This document shows, piece after piece, positions 57,263 to 64,000 of a stretch of DNA of 64,000 nt. Source of the stretch: Paracentrotus lividus (taxonomy: Eukaryota > Echinodermata > Echinoidea > Camarodonta > Echinidae); contig CALNVZ010002974.1 of NCBI GenBank assembly GCA_940671915.1, forward strand, positions 39,281,067 to 39,345,066, read 5' to 3'. Position 1 is the first letter of the stretch, and the number at the start of each line of letters is the position of its first letter. A program made the translations under genes and the position numbers. The notes beneath the pieces are model-generated. The model did not search any database. It was not told the origin of the DNA and worked only from the letters and a program-made list of their open reading frames with translations.

Positions 57263-57329
57263 ATGGCTGAAGCAAGTGCAACAGACGGCGAGGAAGATGG
57301 GAAATTACTGCCTTCATCTGAAAATGATG
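57263..57329 (+). CDS. First coding exon of the unrecognised gene, copy 2
   Basis: Encodes the same 22 residues beginning MAEASATDGEED and ends at the same G|GTGAGT donor. No base difference within the exon, against several indels in flanking non-coding DNA, which supports it being a real coding exon. Confidence 0.5.
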
Positions 57330-58452
57330 GTGAGTATTAGATTATAAAGCACAAACGTTTTGTAGATGACATGAGTTAGTCTGGGCACTCTTGTGTACAA
57401 AAAATTATGTGAGTTGCGATTCTCTTTCTTCTTTTCCAATTTGTTTGCTTTGCCTGGTTTTCTCCAATTTATTAATTTGCAGTCTAACTGTTAGATCTAG
57501 TAACAGTTAGATCTAAACCGACCAGCCCCCGTCGCGAAGCGGCAATGGGGCTGTGTAGATCTATAGTTAAATTTGCAGATGATGCAGAGGGTGAAATGAA
57601 CATTTTATGATACTAGCTAACTAGGTACAGATGAGGGTGCATAGCAAAATCATTTACCGGTACATCACTAAAAATAATTTCAGTAGGCACTCCCAGTCGC
57701 ACATAAAAATAAAAATAAAAATGCCCCAACAGTCTCAAATCATGCCTGAAAATAATCTTGGACATTTCACTTTTCACAACAAAATAATTTTAAACTTGTG
57801 TGGAAAAACAAAACTTGTGAAAAAATGGGCAAAACTAGTATAAATGCACTTTAATTTATGTAAAACTTTTGGCCCCAATGGCAATGTACATTTTTCTGTT
57901 TAAGAGTTTAGCAATGTGACATTTTTTGGTAGATCTCTAAGAGTACCATACATGTAAGTGCTGGTAGAGTATATGTACATGAATAGTGTACCTCTCTGAC
58001 ATTTATTGTCCTTATCAATAATTCCCTCTCTGTGGAAAATGGTCCACCTCTATATGTCGTGAGTGAGTGACACAACATCCAAAACATTTCAAGTAAATAA
58101 CTAGATCCAAATTACCTGTGTTTATATGCCATGTTACACTAAGTTACAGTAGATCTAGTCCATGATAATTACTTTAAGCAAAAAAAAAAATCAGACAAAA
58201 GTGACTAGTATTTTGTGTTTAGAACTGAACTGAACTGAACTAGTATTAAGAATAAGAGGCATTTAAAGCACCATAGTCCCATACGTGCAAATTCCCGTTT
58301 GCTCAATTATTCAGCGTAAGAAAACTGGATCACTTAATGTTTGAACTTAAATAATTGGTTGTATTGTTAAGTAGCCTTTGTGTTGATTTCAGATCCTAAT
58401 TTGCATTTTCAAAGGCACAGCACCACATTGAAATTTCAGCTGAATGTCCCAC

Positions 58453-58955
58453 TTAAAGGGGAAGTTCACCCTGGAAATTTATTGGTCTTAAAAAATGAAG
58501 AAAAATGAAAGAAAAATATGAGTGAAGGTTTGGAGAAAATCGACCAAAAAATTATGAAGTTATGAATATTCAAATTTTGATTCTGTGACGTCACATGCGA
58601 GCAGATCTCCTATGTGTTGTGTAGTGTAAATTCCATAAAATGTCATTTTTTTCAAAAGAAATTAATTATGTCACATGTGCGGTCGATATACCATCAAACA
58701 TATGTTTATATACATGACTATATTGAATTGACCCATTCCTTTATCAAGAACCATTACAAAAAGACAAATTTATGGAATTTACATACACAACCAATGGGAG
58801 AGCTGCTCGCACGTGACGTCACACAATCAAAACTTTAAATATTCATAACTTCGCTATTTTTTTGTCGATTTTCTTCAAACTTTCACTAATATTTTTTAAT
58901 TATTTTTCTTCATTTTTTAAGGCCAATAAAATTCCAGGGTGAACTTCCCCTTTAA
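58453..58955. mobile_element. TTAA-flanked palindromic MITE, copy 2
   Basis: Intact TTAA at both ends (58453-58456 and 58952-58955) with AGGGGAAGTTCACCC and GGGTGAACTTCCCCT. Otherwise as copy 1. Confidence 0.85.
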
Positions 58956-59210
58956 TTAAATTAAATATGACCATATGCATGTGGTACTATTCATATTGTC
59001 AAATTGGCAATGTACCTTTATATTTATTTTCTATATTTTTTTTTTGTCTTATAAACTTTTTTACTTCATTAAAAAAACACCCCAAAAAAAACCAACCAAC
59101 CAATTTCCTCAAACCTTTGTGCAAGCTGAAAATTGTATAAATCTACATGACTTACATGTATATCAGCAAGTTCACGCTTTTTTGCGATGTAACAAACGGG
59201 TCATTCAGAG

Positions 59211-59929
59211 AACAACACCAGCAAATGTGGTGTTCTGCATCTCGGATCAGGAAATCAGCGGGAATCCTACACCCTTGGAAACTCAACTCTGAATGCAGTT
59301 GGAGAGGAAACAGATCTTGGGGTCATAATTGATGACAAACTAAAGTTCCACAAACAGATCTCCAATGTGGTGAACAAGGCTAACAGGGTTATAATCAGCA
59401 TTAGGCGGGCCTTCCAGTGCCATAATACATCCACCATTCCCAAGCTGTATAAAGGTCTTGTACGACCCCTCCTGGAGTACGGTAATGCTATCTGGTCGCC
59501 AAGGTATGTTGCAGATGCAAAAGCTGTGGAAAGAGTGCAGAAGAGGCCACAAAGATAATCCCTGCAATGAAACATTTACCCTACAAAGAGAGACTCAAAT
59601 GTCTAAAGTTACCGTCCATGGAGTATTGAAGGAAGAGGGGAGATATGATCCAGGTCTACAAGATCATTCATGAACATGATAGACTGAACCCTGACCATGC
59701 TGACCACTTCTTCCAACTGGCTGACACTACAACAAGAGGGCATAGGTTCAAACTGACAAAGCCGAGGTGTGTGACAAGTGTGAGAGGAGATTCATTTAGT
59801 CATACAGTGATCAACGACTGGAACTCTCTTTCTGAGCAAGTAGTTGATGCACCCACTATGGAAACATTCAAGATCAGGCTCGATATTCACTGGAAAGATC
59901 AGCACTACATATCCCATTGCTCTGCTTAA
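59211..59929 (+). pseudogene. CR1/L2-like LINE reverse-transcriptase 3' fragment, copy 2
   Basis: The cleaner copy: one frame runs from SKCGVLHLG through YTLGNSTL, DLGVIIDDKLKFHKQISNVV and LYKGLVRPLLEYGNAIWSPR to VERVQKR, where one base is missing. A second frame resumes at ATKIIPAMKHLPYKERL, is stopped by TGA before RKRGDMIQVYK, and then is open to TAA at 59927-59929. Both lesions are also in copy 1. Confidence 0.9.
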
Positions 59930-61424
59930 TGAATAAATTTACTGTATTGATTGAAGGAGTTGTATGTACATGTACCTCTTGCACTACTGCCTCCTTGAAA
60001 CCTAATAAAGTACTGAAGTGAAGAGTAAATTTATGTACACGTAGAGCAGACAAGAAGATAGACCTGGAAGCATGACAGCTACTCTGCAATCTTCCAGTAT
60101 TTGCGGTAAAAAGGTAAAGGTTAAAAAATAAGCTTTTTTTATTAATCTTAAATTGAAATATATATATATTTTTGAAGGTACTAAGAACCTTCAGTAAAAT
60201 CATAAACAATAATTGAAGTAACTCAATTCATATTTAATTTATAATTTATTCGTACGTAACACATGAGACCAGAAAAAATGGTGTTTTTAAATTTTGAATT
60301 TGTTTAAATGATACTAGGAATTTAAAAAGCAGATAAAAACTTGAATAGTCACATCCTCTTAACCATGTAATAAACTTTTTAAATACATATTTTAATGTCA
60401 ATACAGCGTCACGTTTTCTGGCAAAGTCAAGTTTTATAAAATATGACAAATATGACATGTAACACATGGGACAATTATTCCATGAAATATTTTCCAATAA
60501 ATATTTAGTGAAGCCAAGGCGTAGCAACATGTTGCCTAAGAAAATCCTGCTGATAGAACAAAAGAACCATAATACAACACATTACTGTAAAAAGTAAAAT
60601 ATTTTGTTTCATTACTTGAGGTGGGAGGGCGAGTAATAAAACTATATTATTTTATATCAGCTCAGTAACTTTTTTGAGACTACTACTGAGACATGAATAC
60701 TTTAAGAATAAAAATATGGAAAGTTATGTTCTAGGTTTGTGATATTTTCACCAGAGGAAGCCAAGATAATATTGAAACAGAAAATATGTACTTTTTGGTT
60801 GTATTCCCATAACAAACCTTTAAAGGGAAGCTGTGAGCCCAAAATAAGTTGCTTAATGTTGTATGTAGGCCAACTTTAATACTTTTAAAATGAACAATTC
60901 TTTATAAACTTGGAATAAACGTCCTGGTATGTGCAGATCATGTACATGTACAGTAACGTTCACAGATTACTTGGAATTTGGATGGCTGTGTTTCCAAGCC
61001 TTTTGTCAATGCCTCTGTGTCCCCTGGAATTTTGAGCACTTTTATACAGTTACTTAAAATCAATAAGAAATCCTATTTAAGATAGATCTATGCAATGCAG
61101 AGCCTAATATTTGAAAGCTTTGGGATTGAAAAATATAACAAAACAACTACATGTATAGTGACGCATTGTATTACCGGACACTATTATAATTCCGGACGCA
61201 CATATTACTGCGCACTAAAGCAATTTTGTGCGCGTAGGTCGGCGCAGTTAAATTCCACACACCAAAACATGGAACAAGATTGCTAAAATGAGGCCAAAAA
61301 ATATAAGTTTTACCATATTTATCTCTTTTTTTTGATAGAAAATGGTTAAATTTTCATGTTGCACACCTTTACATTAACAATTGATATAGAGGATCTATTT
61401 TTTGATGAAAAAATGAGCCTTGTT

Positions 61425-61606
61425 CAGGGGCCGCGGAGCCGGGGGGGGGGGGGGGGGGGGGGCTGGGGGGCTGCAGACCCCCCCCACTTTTTCAGCAAAC
61501 GTGTACAAAAATTGGAAAAAATGACATACATTTGTGATTTTTAGCCTGTTCAGCCCCCCCACTTTCGGCTCAGCCCCTCCACTTTCAAAAACGCTCCGCG
61601 GCCCCT
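61425..61606. mobile_element. CAGGGGCCGCGGAG-ended G/C-tract element, copy 2
   Basis: CAGGGGCCGCGGAGCC at the left is mirrored by CTCCGCGGCCCCTG at the right. Interior has a long G-tract (61441-61462), CAGCCCC words and CACTTT. A small non-autonomous element. Confidence 0.75.
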
Positions 61607-63918
61607 GTTGTTTGGCCGAAATTTCAACCTCTCGCTCGGCGTCCGCTCGATCCGAATGTTGACGCTGCGTACGTGGCCGTGGTGATTGATCTAGTGCCGT
61701 GCAGCCGGTTCATTTGCGCCGCATGCCGCAGCCGTTTCCAATCATGACGATCGCGCAAGCGCAAGAGCGATAGATAGAGAACAGGAACGTTGATAAACAT
61801 TATCCAAAGTTGATAAAGTTAATTGAAACAATTATCTTTCTTAAGGCTTGGATCACACAAAAAGACAAAGATTAAGAAATAAAGGATATATGTTTTATCA
61901 AACAAAAACCCCAAATAAGTCCAAGGCCAGTCTCGTCTAGTCAAGAGCATAAAAATATGATGATCGAAAACAAATTAAAAATAACACGCAATTATAATGT
62001 TGTATCCCATAGAGGGGGCGCGTCCGGAATTTGTCAGGCACAAAAATAATTGTTTTTCGTAGAGGGGTATGCGGCAAGCGCGATACAAAGAAAACAGTTG
62101 GTAAATATCAAAGAATTTTAACATTTTCATAAATTTGACAATATTTGGAATAACTAGTGCGAATTTCATTTCCTCAAACTGTCCTTTTTAAAGCAGTTAA
62201 ATAAAGGCGTCCGGTAATACAATACACTGCCATACATGTACATGTATTATTCAATCAAAAAATATTTTAATTACAGCAAATTTTCATATTACTAATGTGC
62301 ACTGTACTGTAGATCTATGTGGTTAGTGCTCTATGTTCCCATACATCGATTTTGAAGTTTGCTAAGATGTACAATGTATACAGAGAGTCTCTGTTGTGTG
62401 GCGAAGCTAAAAATGCATACTACATGTACATACATGTACATGGATACTAAACGTATGGGGCTTTTTGTGTGCAGTACTTCAGCTGAGTGCAGTGAGCATA
62501 TGCAGAGCTTGACAATTCTAGGTGTAGTCTTTATTTGGTCAACATTCAGACTTGTTTCCTTTTGTAATGTAGTAACAACCCATTTTGGCAATCTACATGT
62601 TGCTACGATATAATATTTAAGGTGCTCATCATGCATCGTGTACTATCCTTCATTCACATTATGTCGGTCTGTTTTATATTGTATCCTGGTCGAACAAAAA
62701 GGGCATGAGGCCAAGTAAGAAAAAAAATGAATTCTTGGAAAGACAGAGTTGATAGCCTTGGTGGTTACAGAGAATCCCAGGGCCTACATATAGGTCTCTT
62801 TTCATAAGGATGTCTTTATTTCATGAATCTGTGTATACTACAGTGTCCTGACATAACACATGTACAGCAGGCTTACATGTAAATTTGTACATGTTAGTAT
62901 GGAATCACAATTCCATTCTGGTCAGAATGTTGCAGTCACATGTACATGTACGACGTATGGCCAATGCGCAGTATGCTCTGGGTGTGTGCTCATTTGTCGA
63001 GCACGTTTAGCCAATGATGTGCATTCATTACGTATTTGACATGTGTTGTTGTCTACAAAATGTATATACACGTTGTACGCTCTGTATGCGCGTTGTCAGC
63101 CATTTTTACAAATTTCAATGCGCTGGTCTTGCGTTGTGTACATGTGACTGCCGCGTTAAGTTTGTACTCTATATTGATTTGTGAATGATTAAACCTTAAA
63201 CCCTTTTCTATATAAGATACATAGTAGGCCTATATTATTCCCGAGTAATTTTACATGTATAAATAATGATAAGTAGGTAACACGACATTTGCTCTTGTGA
63301 CAATATGCTCGAGGACGTATTTCATGTAAAGATAGGGTTAGGATAAGGGTTGTAATAGGGTTTCATGTCGGATTTAGAGTATGTTTAGTGTTAAGTCCAG
63401 GGTTGAATTTGATGATTCGACTAGTGTATAGAATTTGCGGTTTGAGCAATTGTCCGTGGAGCAATTGTCACAGAATAGGCTTACACTTAAAGGCCCTCGC
63501 AAGTCGGAGATCGTGGGGAATGCGTGTTTTTCTTGAGCTCCATTGACCCCTACACAATCTACAGTGAGGCTTACTCAAGGGTCGGCCTACTGGGGATTAA
63601 CATTCGGACAGCACGAACATGACGAAGTTGGCCGAATTCAGTCGATCAATAGGGTCAATAGCTTCGGATTAGTTTATAGACTCTCAACGGGTCTCTTCGT
63701 ATTAATTCAAAGAGAGGACTTGTATAATGATCCATTTCAAAAACAAAACATAGGTTAGATTTACTTCGGACTTCTGATTAGTTAGTCTAGCCATGAAGGA
63801 TTATACTCCAGACACCCTGACGCCTGGAGATTACGCAACACGTCGGGCTCTGATTGGAATGTTATCATTTCACCCGAGATAAGGTGAATTCCCCATGTTT
63901 TATCAATTATACGTCCCT

Positions 63919-64000
63919 TTAAAGGGGAATCCTACCCCAGGAAAGAAGCAACCATACAGGAAAGAGGAAAATGAGAGGAGCAATCTAAAAAAAAAGTTTC
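63919..64000. mobile_element. TTAA-type MITE left end, truncated by the window
   Basis: TTAAAGGGGAATCCTACCCC corresponds to the element at 55224; the remainder is outside the window. Confidence 0.65.

Larger units (their letters stand above)
56720..64000. repeat. Duplicated 7.3 kb segment, copy 2 (runs off the window)
   Basis: Same order and orientation as 47928-55304. From about 61000 onward it has many more single-base deletions (for example GGCCTACTGG against GGCCCCTACTGG, GGGTCAATAG against GGGTCAAATAG), as in low-quality sequence. Confidence 0.95.

Overview
This is a 64 kb piece of a eukaryotic, metazoan genome, not a bacterial one. It has no operons or long open frames, exons are small and bounded by GT-AG introns, and most of the window is AT-rich non-coding DNA full of palindromic mobile-element remnants. 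The style of repeats (dense ACATGTA and TAGGCCTA strings, G-tract elements, a satellite with a GCGAGCGCGAAGCGCGAGC core), the single invertebrate-type Ral gene and the scaffold gap suggest an echinoderm, most likely a sea urchin. That taxonomic call is an inference, not a proof.

The one gene that can be read end to end is a Ral small GTPase on the minus strand. Four coding exons lie at 12181-12284, 6765-6973, 3498-3681 and 1456-1581, encoding about 207 residues with all five G boxes and a C-terminal CaaX box (CIIL). The first coding exon has a good splice acceptor upstream of its ATG, so at least one non-coding 5' exon exists; a candidate ends at a strong donor at 34640 next to a CpG-containing, YY1-like promoter. 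If so, the transcription unit covers about 33 kb and everything from 1.5 to 34.8 kb except the exons is intron. The first coding exon is partly duplicated (12052-12139), with a duplicated UTR piece at 12445-12519.

The intronic region 1.5-34.6 kb carries many short palindromic elements (MITE-like) at 1.1, 2.2, 4.0, 7.1, 8.6, 10.1, 13.3, 18.0, 22.9, 24.9, 25.9, 30.0 and 32.8 kb, a tandem-repeat block at 19.7-20.6 kb, two direct duplications at 21.5 and 22.6 kb, and LINE 3' ends at 23.8 and 28.1 kb.

The region 34.9-47.8 kb is a mosaic of repeats built around a roughly 115-bp satellite. Into it is nested a series of elements whose ends and TA target sites can be read: E1 (37146-44622), inside it F (37383-44433), and inside F a second E copy (from 41340) that is itself split by G2 (42045-43022). 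A sister copy G1 (38590-39559) and a Harbinger-like palindrome H (43287-44132) also sit in F.

The last part holds two near-identical copies of one ~7.3 kb segment, 47928-55304 and 56720-64000. The second copy begins at the exact edge of an 892-base run of N. Each copy has a CpG-rich promoter-like region, a first coding exon (MAEASATDGEED...) with a GT donor, a TTAA-flanked palindrome, and a dead CR1/L2-like LINE reverse-transcriptase 3' fragment. Two allelic contigs placed in tandem is the simplest explanation. I found no convincing evidence for an undescribed protein system; the most interesting material is the exon duplication in Ral and the nested element architecture.
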